Shown: positions 32,601-43,854 of the stretch, in pieces
How the letters are laid out: each line of letters begins with the position of its first letter
Numbering within the stretch: position 1 is the first letter of the stretch
NCBI RefSeq assembly: GCF_019393635.1
Contig: NC_057863.1
Location: forward strand, 642,727,306 to 642,791,305
Source: Dromiciops gliroides
Taxonomy: Eukaryota; Chordata; Mammalia; Microbiotheria; Microbiotheriidae
Direction: 5' to 3'
DNA length: 64,000 nt
Notes under the pieces: model-generated
The model's database searches: none
Seen by the model: only the letters and a program-made list of their open reading frames with translations
Told to the model about the DNA's origin: nothing
Position numbers and translations under genes: made by a program

Positions 32601-35600
32601 ATGAATGCTGGGGTCCCGAGTCCACTGATGGAGGGAGAGACACCTGAGAACCCTTCGTACCTATCGTCCTTCGTCCTGTGAAGTTTCGGCCTTCAGGGAG
32701 GCGGGGGGACCCAAGTGGAGGTGTTAGAGATTCACAACTGGGCTGGCCTTCAGGGGCACCTGCAAAGGAAGTCTGGGGAGTCAAAACCAATGCCTTGTCC
32801 ATCCCACACAGGTCTCCACTCCCCCTCCTCCACCCCATCCCCTGAGATGGGGGCCAGGGGTGCAGTTTCTCACTCACAGTGAAAAGCATTTTCCAAGAGG
32901 ACTTGCTTTGCCTGAAAAAGACCAAGAGAAATGGCTGAAGAGGATGCTCTCCTGGGGTCCCTGGGCAGGGACCCCCTCACCCTGGTGGGGATGGAGGCTG
33001 GATGAGGGGGTTCTCCCAGGGTCATGGGCCAGCTGCAATGGGAGGCAGGGAGGGTATCGACCTCTTCACCTTAGCGGGAATAGAGGCTGGGTGGTTTTCC
33101 ACTATTAATCGATGCAGGTAATGGAGCCACAGGCGTTTCTCCTCATGGTTCTTGGCCTGGGATGTGGGGTTGGGAGAAAGGAGCCAGATAAGACCAGGGG
33201 CTCTTAGAAGAGCTGCACCCGGCCACCTGGGCCCCCAAGGCCTTTGGTTACCTGAAGCAGGTGCTGGTGCTTCGGGATGGTCACATCAGCCACCTTGAAG
33301 CTCAGGGGGTCTTTGGGACTCTCACTCACAGACAAGTTACAGCACTGAGGGGAAGGGGTGGTGGTGGGAGGAAGCCCAAGTGTCAGATCTTGTAGCCTCC
33401 GGGCCCCCCCCCCGGATCTAACGCCATGTCTGGGGCCTGGAGATCCCGAGGTGAGCTCTTAGCTTCCCACCCCAGAGAACACAGGGTTGTTTGCCTCCTC
33501 CCAGCATCACAGCCTCCTAACCTCCGCCCCCTGGAGAACCAGAAGGCGCCTAGGCCTCTGCCCACCTCCCTCCCAGGGACTCAGGCGTCCAGCCTTCTGG
33601 CCCCCTCCCCTTCAGGGATATCACTGTTGCTGGGACCCAGGCTATGTCTAGCTCATTCATACTCCCTTTCTCCCCAGTCCCCACCTCCCCCAGGGGAAGC
33701 CCCAGACTCACAAAGATGTGGCCCTTGTAGCTATAGCCAGGACCTCGTCTTTTAGCCACCAGAAGCATACGAGAGAAGAGGAAGAGGAGACGCTGGCCCC
33801 CTCGAAGCCGGGGGCCACCCCCACCTCGGAACACGCCCTCTAGCACCAGCTCCCCAAAGGCACTTAGCTCCGGACCCCCCCAGCCGCCCAGCCGCCGCTG
33901 AACTTCCTGGAACATATGGAATACATGGAGACACACACATGGGCCTACCCTGAGAGGGACAGGCAGCCCCAATCCCAGACGAACCACTCCCCCCCCCCCC
34001 CCATCAACCTTAAACTCACCTGCAGACGAGCCGCATGCTCCTGTTTCCTTTTCATGTCATTGATGTACCAAGCAACCGCTGTCATAGACACAATGGCATC
34101 TTCAACCACCTCCCGGCCCCCAGCACCTTGCTCAGTCCCAGCTCCCTCTGGCCAGTGTTTGCCTAGCTCCTGAAGGCAGAGGACCGGAAGGGAGAAAGAG
34201 AGGGAGAGAGGAAGGAAATGGCATCTGGATACTTCTCCCCAGCCCCCGTCTCTCCTTCTCTGTCTCTCCCCACTGTGTCTGGGTTGGAGTCCCTCGCATC
34301 CTCAGTCTATATGTGTCCTTTTCTCTGGGTTTTTTGTCATGTTCTGATATTTTCTGGTGCCTTCTCCAGTGATGCTGGTCCACTAACTGCCAAGGCCTGG
34401 GCTGACCTCTTCCTAGCCCCAGCAGGAGCCCCTGCACACAGTAGGGTCTTAGGAAATATCTAATAGGGTCACCTTCCACAAGTCTCCTCTGATCTTTATC
34501 CCTCCTTCTGGTTCTTGGGTTCTCTCCTTGACCCCTGTTCCCCAGAGAGCTGTCTCATCCACCCCCAACCCCAAGCTCCCACCTAATAACAGGGGGCAGA
34601 TTCATCCACCCATCTCTGTCTCTAGCCTCCCTCCCCTCCCATCTCTCCCCATCCCCAGGACCCAGGCTCTGGCTTGCACCTGCAGTAAGAGGTGATACTT
34701 TAGGATGCGCTGCACAGGTTTGAGGAGGAAGCTCTGCAGAGGCAGTGAATGCCGGAGCTGGGCCTGGCGTTCCTGGAGCCACTGGGCCACAGGAGGGGAG
34801 AGGGAGAGGTCTCGAAGCAGGGCCATCGAGCTGGGGAAGGGCAGAATTCATGAGTTACAAAGGATGATGGGAGTCTGGAGGGGATGATGAGGGTGGGGGG
34901 AGCCAGGGGGACCTCCATCGAGGGCCAGATCATGGAGGGGGTTGGCTTTTCAACAGCAGCAACCAAATGTCATGCAGGGTCAGGGAAGGGAAAATGAAGG
35001 CGGTCGGAGGTCAAGGGGCCCCAGAAGGATCTGGGAGGGGCGAGAGTCTCCTTACCTTGGATAGTTCATACAGTAGAGCGTATAGATGTCAAATTCTTCA
35101 CTCTGCAGGCAATGAGTACGGTCTGCTAGCAGGGAACCCGGTGCTTTGCCCGCCCTTCCCCCACATCACACACACACACACACACACAGGAACTCGCACA
35201 CACGCACACACGCACACGCACACACATACACACACGCACACACACGCACACACACACGCGCGCACACGCACACGCACACACATACACACACGCACACACA
35301 CACACGCACGCACACGCACACACACACACGCACACGCACACGCACACACACACGCGCACACACACGCACACACACACGCGCACGCACACACGCGCACACA
35401 CACGCACGCACACGCACACGCACACACACACGCGCACGCACACACGCGCACACACACGCACGCACACACACGCGCACACACACGCACACGCGCACGCACA
35501 CACACACGCACGCGCACACACACACATCTATGATCCCAATCCTTTCTCAATCCCCTTCCTCTGCTCTCATGCCAGGGAGCCCTCCTCCCAGGACTCCTAG

Positions 35601-37200
35601 GAAGCCCACGTGCCCTTCCTCCCAACCCCTGACCCCCAATGAGTGGATCCCCAGCATCTGGCCATGCTCACCCTCTGCACAAAGCAATCAGCAATGCCAT
35701 GGGCACTGGTGGTATTCTCCAGATCTTCTAAGAGTTCACTGTAGGGCACGGAGCAGGGAAGGGGAGGGCCAAGTCATAACAGGAACCCCCAGGGTTGTGA
35801 CAAAAGGCCCCCCATCTTGAAGGGAGGCCCCCTTGTCCTTGGGTAACCCCATGCCTCAGATACAAGACCCAGGCAGGCATCCCTGTCACCCCTGAATCAT
35901 GTATCAATTATACAAGTCCCCCCAGATCCAGGGTCCAAGAATTGGGTTCTCAGAGCTGAGGAAAACTCCAGGGAAGAGGAGATCTTATGGGAAGGTCATT
36001 TAAAGAGGCCCTGATTGCCCCACCCCCTCCTCCAATCAGCATGGTGGCTGGAATACTGGAATGAAGTCAGAAAGACCTGGGTTCAAATCCTGCCATAGAC
36101 ACTTAACTATGTGACCCTGAGCAAACCAATTAAATGTCTTTTGAGCCTGTTTTCTCCTCTGTAAAATGTAGTAGTTCTAGTGTGTTAACTGTTATCTGGC
36201 TTCATATCATCCTTAAGTGGGTAAGGGGAGAATGCGTTAGAATGTAACATTACCCCCTTGATATAAAAGGGAAGCTCTATCCAGAGACCAAGCCTAAATG
36301 GATTAAAATAGGTTTCTTCTGGCAGGACTTCCCACAATTCCTGGACATTTAGTTCCCTTCTGACCTGCTAAACTCGTAGATGTCTTCGATGTTGGAGAAG
36401 AGGGTCCCGAGATGTTCTGAATTCAGCCCAGGAGGGCCATTGGCCACCAGACATCCCAGATAATCCTGCAGAGAAGAAACCAAGGTCTCCCAATCTCCTG
36501 CCCCCAAGCCCAGGCTGCTGGCTGGAGCAAGAACTGGACTGGGGCTGAAAGCAGGAGGTTAGTGGGTATGAGACCAAGAGGGCTCCTGGGAGAATTAAAG
36601 GGGAGAAAAGTTTTCTGGGGGACCCAGATGGGCACTGGGTTGGGGAGTCTGAGGAAGGGCTGCCTCACCTCCACAATGCTCCTGAGGTCTCTGACATAAG
36701 CCCGCTCTGTCTCCACAATCTCCCGGACCACACGCTCCAGGTGTGAGGGTTTCTTGGTCCCTTGCCCTGGCTCCCCTCTAGGCCCAACGGGAGTCAGGTG
36801 TAGCTGGATGGGGGGGGCCTGGCAGGGGCTCCAGGGCTGACACGGAACAGGCCTGGCTGGAGCTGGGACCTGGGCTAGGGCCTGCATGAGGTTCCCCCTC
36901 AGAACCCACAGTACTCAGAGATGTGGAACTTCCCGATCCTCGGGGGGAAGCCATGGGCAGGGCTGGGGGAAGCCCTGTGGGAAGGAGAGAGCAGGCCAGG
37001 CTCAGCAGCAGGCAGCAGACTTCCTGAGCCTCCTGACACGGTCCCCTCAAACAGCCCCTTTGCACATCATCTGGTACACAACCATTTCGCAAACATGCTT
37101 CACATTATCTTCACACACTCCTCTCACCTCTGTGGCTACACCCAGGACTTGGGCTCTGACTGGGTTTAGTTAGACTTGGACGGTGCGCTCCCTCAGGCAT
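29670..37200 (-). CDS. PLEKHG2: PLEKHG2, DH-PH Rho-family guanine nucleotide exchange factor
   Basis: Activates CDC42/RAC1 and responds to G-beta-gamma (family knowledge). Coding exons, 5' to 3': 37200-37128, 36974-36669, 36465-36365, 35738-35672, 35102-35056, 34830-34680, 34169-34020, 33906-33712, 33344-33252, 33156-33070, 32911-32878, 32759-32661, 32457-32392, 32278-32240, 32037-32021 (17 nt), 31872-31678, 31550-30596, 30469-29670. The start [12 protein letters not shown] matches human. DH domain from [14 protein letters not shown] to ~QEHAARLQ, then PH from [11 protein letters not shown] to ~RLWLHYLH. The tail has a poly-Glu run, a Pro/Ala repeat and the conserved end [15 protein letters not shown]. 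About 1,157 aa against 1,386 in human, shorter in the tail. Exon 36974-36669 has one base too many: a C8 run at 36810-36817 (7 expected) shifts the frame between MASPRGSG and LERVVREIV. An assembly error or a real indel is possible; all other exons are open, so the gene looks functional. Confidence 0.95.
30035..30215 (-). repeat. PLEKHG2: Coding minisatellite, Pro/Ala repeat in PLEKHG2
   Basis: Units of ~24-36 nt encode variations of PAPALPP and [11 protein letters not shown]. It lies where human PLEKHG2 has a much longer array of imperfect repeats. Confidence 0.85.
35166..35526. repeat. 361-bp alternating purine-pyrimidine tract, (CA)n with many CG steps
   Basis: Nearly uninterrupted CA/CG dinucleotides across the intron between PLEKHG2 exons 35738-35672 and 35102-35056; it begins 64 bp from the latter. 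CGCGC steps recur throughout. Spurious His/Thr- or Cys/Val-rich frames in it are not genes. Confidence 0.98.
36040..36185 (+). repeat. MIR SINE fragment
   Basis: AGACCTGGGTTCAAATCCTG, then TATGTGACCCTGAGCAAACC and TTTTCTCCTCTGTAAAATG. PLEKHG2 intron. Confidence 0.85.
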
Positions 37201-37564
37201 GGCAGGAGGATCTCAAAGCTCGGTCCTGGGGGCAGCAGAAAGGAGAAAAGTCACTGGCATTTCCGGAAGAAAGTGAGGGGAAGGTGGACAGGGATGGTTG
37301 GAAACACACACAGGTCTGGGGACCCAGAGAGACACACATATACACTCCCCTACTCAGTCAAGGTCTCTCTGAGAGTGAGGAGAAGACACATCTACCTGGC
37401 AGAAGGAGGAGGAAGAGACAGGCCCTGAGAGGCAGAGACTGGGGTAAAGAAGGAGACACTGTAACAGAGAAAGAAAGAGAAAGTGAAACATACTGATAGA
37501 CCACAAAAGATAGCTATTTTCTGTCTTACTGGCCCTTGAAGGAGAGAGTAAAGTTTCTCATCAT

Positions 37565-38140
37565 CAGCTATGAGAAGGGAAGGGAGAGAGGGAGGAGGGG
37601 AGGAGAGGGGAGGGGAAGAGAGGGAGAGGGAGCCAGAGAATAGAGAGGAGAAAGGAGAAAGGAAGAAAAAGAAAGAGAGGAGAGAAGGGGAGGGGAGGGG
37701 AGGGAAGGGGAGGGGAGAGAAAGGGAGGAAGAGAGAGAGGAGAGGAGAGGAGAGGAGAGGAGAGGAGAGGAGAGGAGAGGAGAGGAGAGGAGAGGAGAGG
37801 AGAGGAGAGGAGAGGAGAGGAGAGGAGAGGAGAGGAGAGGAGAGGAGAGGAGAGGAGAGGAGAGGAGAGGAGAGGAAGAGAGAACAAGAAGAGACAGAAG
37901 AGGAGAGGAGAGGAAGAGAAGAGAGGAGAGGGGAGGAGAGGAGTGGAGAGGAGAAGAGAGGAGAGGAGAGGAAGAGAGGACAAGAAGAGACAGAAGAGGA
38001 GAGGAGAGGAGGAGAGGAGAGGGGAGGAGAGGAAGAGAGGAGTAGAGAGGAAGAGAGGACAAGAAGAGACAGAAGAGGAGAGGAGAGGGGAGGAGAGGAA
38101 GAGAGGACAAGAGACAGAAGAGGAGAGGAGAGGAGAGGGG
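37565..38140 (+). repeat. ~575-bp polypurine tract built on (GAGAG/AGGAG)n
   Basis: Almost pure A/G on the plus strand, with a near-perfect AGGAG pentamer array at ~37738-37875 and a higher-order unit (GAAGAGACAGAAGAGG) repeated to the right. It sits in the first intron of PLEKHG2. Confidence 0.97.
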
Positions 38141-38699
38141 CGGGGGCAGTATGTGTCCGAGAGGAGGGGCTGGGAAAGGCTGCGGGGGCGGGAGCCTCGG
38201 AGGGTCCCCAGGGGAAAGGAGAGGAGAGGAGGCTGAAAGGCAGGATGCCAGGGTCCCAGCTGAGCCTTCCCCCTTCCAGCCCTCAGTCTGTCTCCGTCTC
38301 GCTCCCTCTCTCTGACTCAGTGTCTCCTTTTGTCTCTATTCCTGGATACTGAGAAGTGAACACAACGCCCCAACCCTACACCTCAGCTGTCCCCCAGCGA
38401 TGTTACCTTTGAGCAGGGAATGGAGCCAGACTCAAGCCCTGATGAAATGACCATTCCTTTCTGGTTAGAACCGAAACACGACTAAGGGCCTCCCTAGGTC
38501 TGCCCCCTCCAAGATTCCCAGGGATCTGCCTGAAGAGGCAGAGCCTATATGTGGAGGGAGAGGAATGTGTCTGGGCTCTGGATCTGCACAAAGGTCCCCG
38601 ATCTCGGCTTGGTGGACCAGGGACGTCGGTCGGTGTGGGTCTTGAATCTGAGGGGCACTCAGGGAGTCTAGTCCCCACGTCCACCCAGGGGACACAGGG

Positions 38700-39420
38700 A
38701 CCGAGCCGACTCCCAAGCCAACCCTTGGCTTGGGAAGGAGAGGAGAGGGAGGGGGCCGAGGAGGAAGGGGGCCGGGGAGGAAGGGGGAGCGGGGCTCTCC
38801 TGGGTCCGGCGCCGGCCCCGCCCCCTCCCCGCCCGCCCGCTCGCCCCCTGTTCATTGTTCCCGGGCCGGAGCCGCCCCTCCCCCGCTTCCCTCCGCTTCC
38901 CCTCTCCGTCTACCCCTCCTCCTCCTCCTCCTCCGGCCTCCTCCCCCCTGCCGCCCCCCGGATCTCACCTTCTCCTAGAGGGGCTGAAGGGGCCCCAAAT
39001 CCCGGGGCCCCTGTGGGGCCGGGACTTGCAGCAGCCGGCAGCGTGTGTCCGGCCCCAGGAGTGCCCGAAAGTGGAGGCGGAGCGGGGCCACCCGAGGGGG
39101 CCGGTGTGTCCGTCTTGGGGGCAGACGAGGGGCGCAGCGGGGCCAACTTTGTCCGGAGGTCCAAGCGGGCTCCGAGGGCACTCCACGGCCGGGGTAGGGC
39201 GGCGGGGAGGCTGGCCGCCAGCCGTCGGTCGGTCTGTCTGTCTGTCTTCTTCCGTGGGTCCGTCAGTCCCTGGGCGCGGGGCCGGGCCGGGCCGGGGGGC
39301 GGCGGCGGCGCCACATCTGGGGAGGGGGGCCGGCTCCAGCTGTGGGCCGGGAGGAGGGGACTAGGCGGGCAGGCAGGCAAGCGGGCAAGCAGGGGGGCCT
39401 AGCTCCTCCCCGCCCCCTCC
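38700..39420 (-). promoter_or_regulatory. PLEKHG2: PLEKHG2 CpG island promoter with non-coding exon 1
   Basis: Very CpG-dense. A good donor on the minus strand (GAGAAG then GTGAGATCC, GT at 38968-38967) would end a non-coding exon starting near 39250-39400. The next exon would be 37225-37128, after a CCCAG acceptor at ~37226, with the ATG at 37200. The start site is inferred. Confidence 0.65.
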
Positions 39421-39529
39421 CCTCCCCTCCATCCCCGCCCCCTCCCGCCCAGACATCCTGTTCCCGCCTGCAGGGGACTCGGGAGAGGGTGGGGTTAAAC
39501 CTAGCCGGACTGCCGGGGGTTAACATGCC

Positions 39530-39545
39530 TCATGAATATTCATGA
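39530..39545. promoter_or_regulatory. 16-bp perfect palindrome TCATGAATATTCATGA
   Basis: Contains ATGAATATTCAT, which fits the palindromic POU-dimer (MORE-type) pattern. It lies just upstream of the PLEKHG2 island. Binding is inference. Confidence 0.45.
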
Positions 39546-39586
39546 CGGGAGACCTCGCCCACTGCCCTAGCCTGGGCCAAGTCCAC

Positions 39587-39609
39587 GGGGGGGGGGGGGG
39601 GGGGGGGGG
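39587..39609 (+). repeat. G23 homopolymer
   Basis: Twenty-three consecutive G upstream of the PLEKHG2 promoter; able to form G-quadruplexes and error-prone in sequencing, so its true length is uncertain. Confidence 0.9.
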
Positions 39610-41550
39610 CCAGCTGGGCCCGTGTTCACCCGCCCCTTTCCCGGGCTGGAGGTCAGTTCTGGCTGGACTGTAGGTGGTGGTGGTGGGGTCGCTGGAAGAC
39701 GGAGGATCTGGACGCCTAGCTCCCTCCTCCCTCCAACAGCTGGAAAAGTTTCCCTTTTATAGGCCCGGGCCCCCGAGGCGGGAGCGTGGGAACTGGATGG
39801 GGAGGGGCCTGAGGCTTCCCGGTTCTGACACCCTCTCCCCAGCCCCGAGTCACTCTGAACGCATCTGGTCTGAGCTTGCCTAGCAGGGGCTACTTAGGAA
39901 TCCTCTTTTCTGGAACCTCGGTCCATCCGGCTGGATCCCTCCCGAGCATCTCTACCGGTTTCTTTCTCTTTGTCTCTCTCAGGTGTCTCTGGCTCGTTCA
40001 GCTCAACCAAGATTTCTTTTTCTTTCTTCCGTTAGCTGCTTGGGGCACTTAAGGTTAAGTGACTTGCCCAGGATCCACGCATCCCCTTTTTGGGGGAGGC
40101 TGGGCTCGAACCCAGGTTTTCTAAGAATCTAAAGTTTCACAACAGCTGACCATTTGCTCCCTGCTCCAGAGATGAGACAGGTCAGGACCAAAACCAGCTT
40201 TAAAATATTAAGTGCCGGCGTGGCGCAGTGGATAGAGCTCCGGCCCTGGAGTCAGGAGTACCTGAGTTCAAATTCGACCTCAGACACTTAACGCTTACTA
40301 GCTGTGTGACCCTGGGCAAGTCACTTAACCCCAATTGCCTCACTAAAAAACCCCAAAAACAAATAAAATATTAAGTGCCTACTACGGGCCGGGCGCTGTG
40401 TCATTCTTTACCTTAGAATTCCTAGTTTCCTTCCCAACTCACAGTCCCGCTTTATGCATACAGCCTCCTAGCTGCTAGTGCTTCCCCGCCTCCCCGAATA
40501 TTTGGTATTTGGAACCCTAAAACTGGTTGGAAGAAAAGCTCACCGGGACCTAGATAATGGACTTCTTGAAGAATCCCACCTTCTACCTTTCCCAATCCCT
40601 CCAAATTTGAGAGTCTTCAGCGTTTGTTACTTTATATATATCCTGGATGTAGCTTGTTTGTACATAATTGTTGCTTTTTGTCTCCCCCACTAGATTGCAG
40701 GCATTTTTTGTCTTTCTTTGTAACCGCAGCTTTAGAGCCTGACACGAATAGCTCTGACTTATTAACCGACTGTCTTTATCCTATAAAATAAACGAAAAAG
40801 TCCCGGCTCACCCGGAGCTTACTAAATGTCAATTGATAAGAAAGGACAAAGTAATTTTGTAGATAAGGCAGGAATAATTCAGAGCACTTAGCATAGGTCT
40901 CCAGATCTCTGCCGCTGGGGGCCCGGAAGGAGAAGTTTCCGGTTTCACCTCAGTAATTTACAAAGAACCTTCCTTCATTAATTCCATTCATTCAACTTGC
41001 AGCTGGTCGCTAAATCCTAAACTCCAGGCTGGCCGAAGGGGGTTTGCAAAGAACAAATAATTCAACCATCAAGGACTTTACATTCTAATTGAGGGGCGGG
41101 GCAATGACCTGTACCAGGAAGTCTCACTTATTCAAAAAGAATGCTAAGTAAAGGGGGGGGGGGAGCGGGGTTGGGAGAGCAGTAGAGTCTGGAACTCAGA
41201 GGTTTGGTTTCCTTTCGATTCGAAGGTCCTAAATCCCAAAATGTACCTGGGGCCGACACGTGGCGGTTGCCCAACTCTCGGGGAGTGTGGGACAACAGGA
41301 CAGTTAAGGAGGAAGAGTGTTCCCAAGCTTCCTTGTCTAGGTGAGGTCTGGGGGCAACTTGCCCTCAAGCAACCCTAACCTCCCATTTACTTGTCTAGTT
41401 CCAGAATGAAGGACACCTGAGCACCTAGTTCCGTGCCCAATCCTCGAAATCCCAGCATGAGTCCTCCCTCCCAACCCCGAGCTCCCGGTTTGCTTCAGTC
41501 AATGGGGATAGAGCGTCGAAGGATATTTTTCTCATTAGCCGACAGGGGGC
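39610..41550. other. Intergenic, PLEKHG2 promoter to tRNA locus
   Basis: No gene recognised. Contains a degraded SINE (~40034-40110), a full SINE (40217-40364) inserted in an old L2/MIR3-like sequence, and an L2-like 3' end at ~40680-40790. Confidence 0.7.
40217..40364 (+). repeat. Marsupial tRNA-SINE
   Basis: Plus-oriented, 5' truncated, with the 15-bp duplication AAAATATTAAGTGCC at 40202-40216 and 40365-40379. Its target is an older repeat. Confidence 0.95.
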
Positions 41551-41559
41551 AGCGGCGAT

Positions 41560-41765
41560 CCATAATATGGGCAATGAGAAAGTGGACTGGGTGGGTGAGT
41601 ATGCGCATGCGCCCCCCAGAGTACAAGAATCCCGGCAGTGGGAAGTCTCGTGAGGAATCTAAGGGACGTCATGTGCGGCGTCACGCAGGCGCAAGAAACG
41701 AGGAGACGAACGTGGAGGGAAGAGAACCGGAGAGGAAGAGTCACGTGGGTAAGCCTGAAGGGGCC
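41560..41765 (+). promoter_or_regulatory. Candidate CpG promoter beside the tRNA gene
   Basis: NRF1-type palindrome TGCGCATGCGC (~41602-41612), CRE-like GACGTCATG (~41666), CGTCACGC, CACGTG (~41743) and a good plus-strand donor (CACGTGGGTAAGCC, ~41743-41756). Could be the first exon of an unannotated non-coding transcript or the upstream region of the tRNA gene. No protein recognised. Confidence 0.4.
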
Positions 41766-41788
41766 CGCTCCGCGAGACCGCGGCCGAA

Positions 41789-41881
41789 GCTCCAGTGGCG
41801 CAATCGGTTAGCGCGCGGTACTTATATAGCAGTGCGGGCGGAGCGATGCCGAGGTTGTGAGTTCGATCCTCACCTGGAGCA
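41789..41881 (+). tRNA. TRNAI-UAU: tRNA-Ile (anticodon UAU) with a 19-nt intron
   Basis: A 93-nt gene. The acceptor arm GCTCCAG pairs with CTGGAGC; D-arm GCGC/GCGC; the anticodon loop CTTATAA carries TAT; T-arm GTGAG TTCGATC CTCAC. The intron sits after position 37, at 41827-41845, leaving a 74-nt mature tRNA. Internal A box (TGGCGCAATCGG) and B box (GTTCGATCC) are intact. It decodes AUA. Human tRNA-Ile-UAU genes also carry introns, and I recall one on chromosome 19q13 near this gene block, so it looks like a conserved syntenic copy. Confidence 0.97.
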
Positions 41882-41885
41882 CAGA

Positions 41886-41892
41886 TTTTTTT
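41886..41892 (+). terminator. RNA polymerase III terminator (T7)
   Basis: Seven T residues starting 5 nt after the tRNA 3' end. Confidence 0.9.
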
Positions 41893-43850
41893 CCTTCCAC
41901 TTTATATTTGAAATTTAAACGAGAATTAAGAGTCTGGGCTCGGAGTGAATCCGCAGCCTCAGCCTCCAAGTGCTCCCCAGGATCCTGGGATCCTGGCTGG
42001 GGGCGTGCGGGTTGGACTATGTGCCATTCCGCTCAGCGGCCGGCAGGGGGCATCCGCGGCCTTCGCCTCTGGCTCTGTACCCGCCCTCCTCTTTGGGTTC
42101 CCGGGGCTCCTCTTCGCCGGACCCCGAGGTCTTCTACCCTTGTCCCCCCCGCCTGGGGGTCTCTGCTTCCGTCTGTCTCCCTCTCTCGCAGACCCCGGCC
42201 GTCTCAGCTGTCTCTGTGACTGTCTCCCTCCGGGTCTCTAGTCCCCCTTGCTGAATAGCCTAAATGTCTCTTGTCTCTGCATTTCCACCCCCTCGGTCGC
42301 TATTTCTCAGTGCCCTCGCATCAGATCTCTGAGCTCTTTCTGGATCCCTGGGTTTTTGGGACTCCCTACATCCTTCTTCTCCGATTTCCCAGAAGAAGAG
42401 GCCGAAGGTCACAGGGGGCCCCGGGAAGGGTCCCGACTCGAGCTTCCCAGCTGAACGGGGTGGGGTTTGCGGGCGCTGACGCTAAGACCCCGCCCCCGGG
42501 GAGGCCTCCGGGCCTTATACGGACATAGGAGGCTAAAGTCCGCCCAGGACCCAAGGCCCCCCCCCCCACACACACACACACCCCTACTCGGGGCGGGGAC
42601 TCCCGGGCACCCGCGCGCACAAACACACGCACCCACAGCGTCACTGACACGTAGCCTCTCGCCCAGGCTGGACTGGAGCACATTCCGTCCCCATTCCCCT
42701 CCCCGCCCCCTCCTCCTTCCCCAGTGGCTTGCGAGACGGAAACTTCCCGTCCCCACCCACAAGCCTCAGAGACCTAGGAGGACTGGCAGAGACTCGCAAT
42801 CCTCCCCGGACAGCCTCGCCTTTCCTTCCCCACCCCCCAGGGCCGCCCTCTGCTGACCGTCTCCCGCTGACCCTCCCTGAAGCTTGTTTGTCCCGAGCTA
42901 CTGGCGTGTTGGACCGTGAACCCCTTGAGGGCAAGGGCTGGCTTTACCTTTCTTTGTTGCCCCAGCGTTTACCTAGCAGAGGACCTGGCATACAGTAGGT
43001 GCTTAATCAGTGTCTACTGACTGAAGAGAGAGAACTCTTAGACACGAGGAAATAGACGGACCGGAGAGGAGAGACGTGTTTCAAGAAAGGGAAGAGGGAA
43101 GGGAACAAACACTTATCAAAGAGCCTAATATGTGCCGGGCACTGTGCTAATCCCTTTATAAATATCTCATTTGATGATGAGGTTCCCGAATCACCGGGAA
43201 AGAAGATGACAGAGACACGAGAAGACAGGATTTCTCGAGACCCGGGAGAGACACTGTTCAGTCGAGAGGGAAAGTCAAAGACTTCTTAGTGACAGAGACA
43301 TTCTCCTTCTCCCGCCCCCTAGACTTGGATGAAAGAGGGGTGGGGTAAAAAAATAATTTTTTTTAGAAAGGGGGCTGGGGTGAAAACCTGTTGAAACTGG
43401 TGGGGGGCGGGGCTGATAAAGAGACTTCGATGGAGAGATAGAGTGGGGGGTGGAAACAGGAAATTTGGAGGACAAGTATCCACACTGAGAAAGGTAGAAG
43501 GGATGGGGATCTCATGGACAGTGTCCCTGAACCCTTTCCCGGTGCTTTCCCAACCCAGGACCAACCAATCAACAGAGGGGCTGAACCCGTATAAGTCATT
43601 CTGAACTTCTGGAATTAAGACTGAAGTCAATCCCTTTCCCCACCCCAAGTCCTTCCTGGTGACCTCACCTGGGCCACCTCCTCAGGTGAGGGGGGGTGCC
43701 CTCCCTTCCCGGGTGAGTTCACCTGGAACCGCCCTATCCTGGGGCCAGAGGAGCCAGGAACCAGCTAGACCGGCCCCCTAGGTCCCAGGACAACTCTCTC
43801 TACCCTGAATCCCAGGAGACTGACACGAAGAAAATCTTTCACACACACAT
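41893..43850. other. Intergenic, tRNA-Ile to ZFP36 3' end
   Basis: CpG-rich and C/T-rich to ~42850, with a CA tract at ~42569-42582. Several open frames on both strands have no recognisable protein and look compositional. L2/MIR-like remnants lie at ~42940-43015 and 43100-43165. No gene called. Confidence 0.6.
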
Positions 43851-43854
43851 TCCT

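Noticed and set aside
35098-35820. Long His/Thr-rich and Cys/Val-rich open frames on both strands
   Set aside because: Pure consequence of the CA/CG tract; they overlap true PLEKHG2 exons out of frame.
37564-38352. Glu/Arg-rich and Leu/Ser-rich open frames of up to 260 codons
   Set aside because: Low-complexity translation of the GAGAG repeat.
38551-39402. 283-codon plus-strand frame across the PLEKHG2 CpG island
   Set aside because: GC-rich, Gly/Pro/Arg composition in an island with few stops; no recognisable domain.
41433-42241. Plus-strand open frames around the tRNA gene
   Set aside because: They run through the tRNA and CpG sequence with no recognised protein; a non-coding transcript is more plausible.
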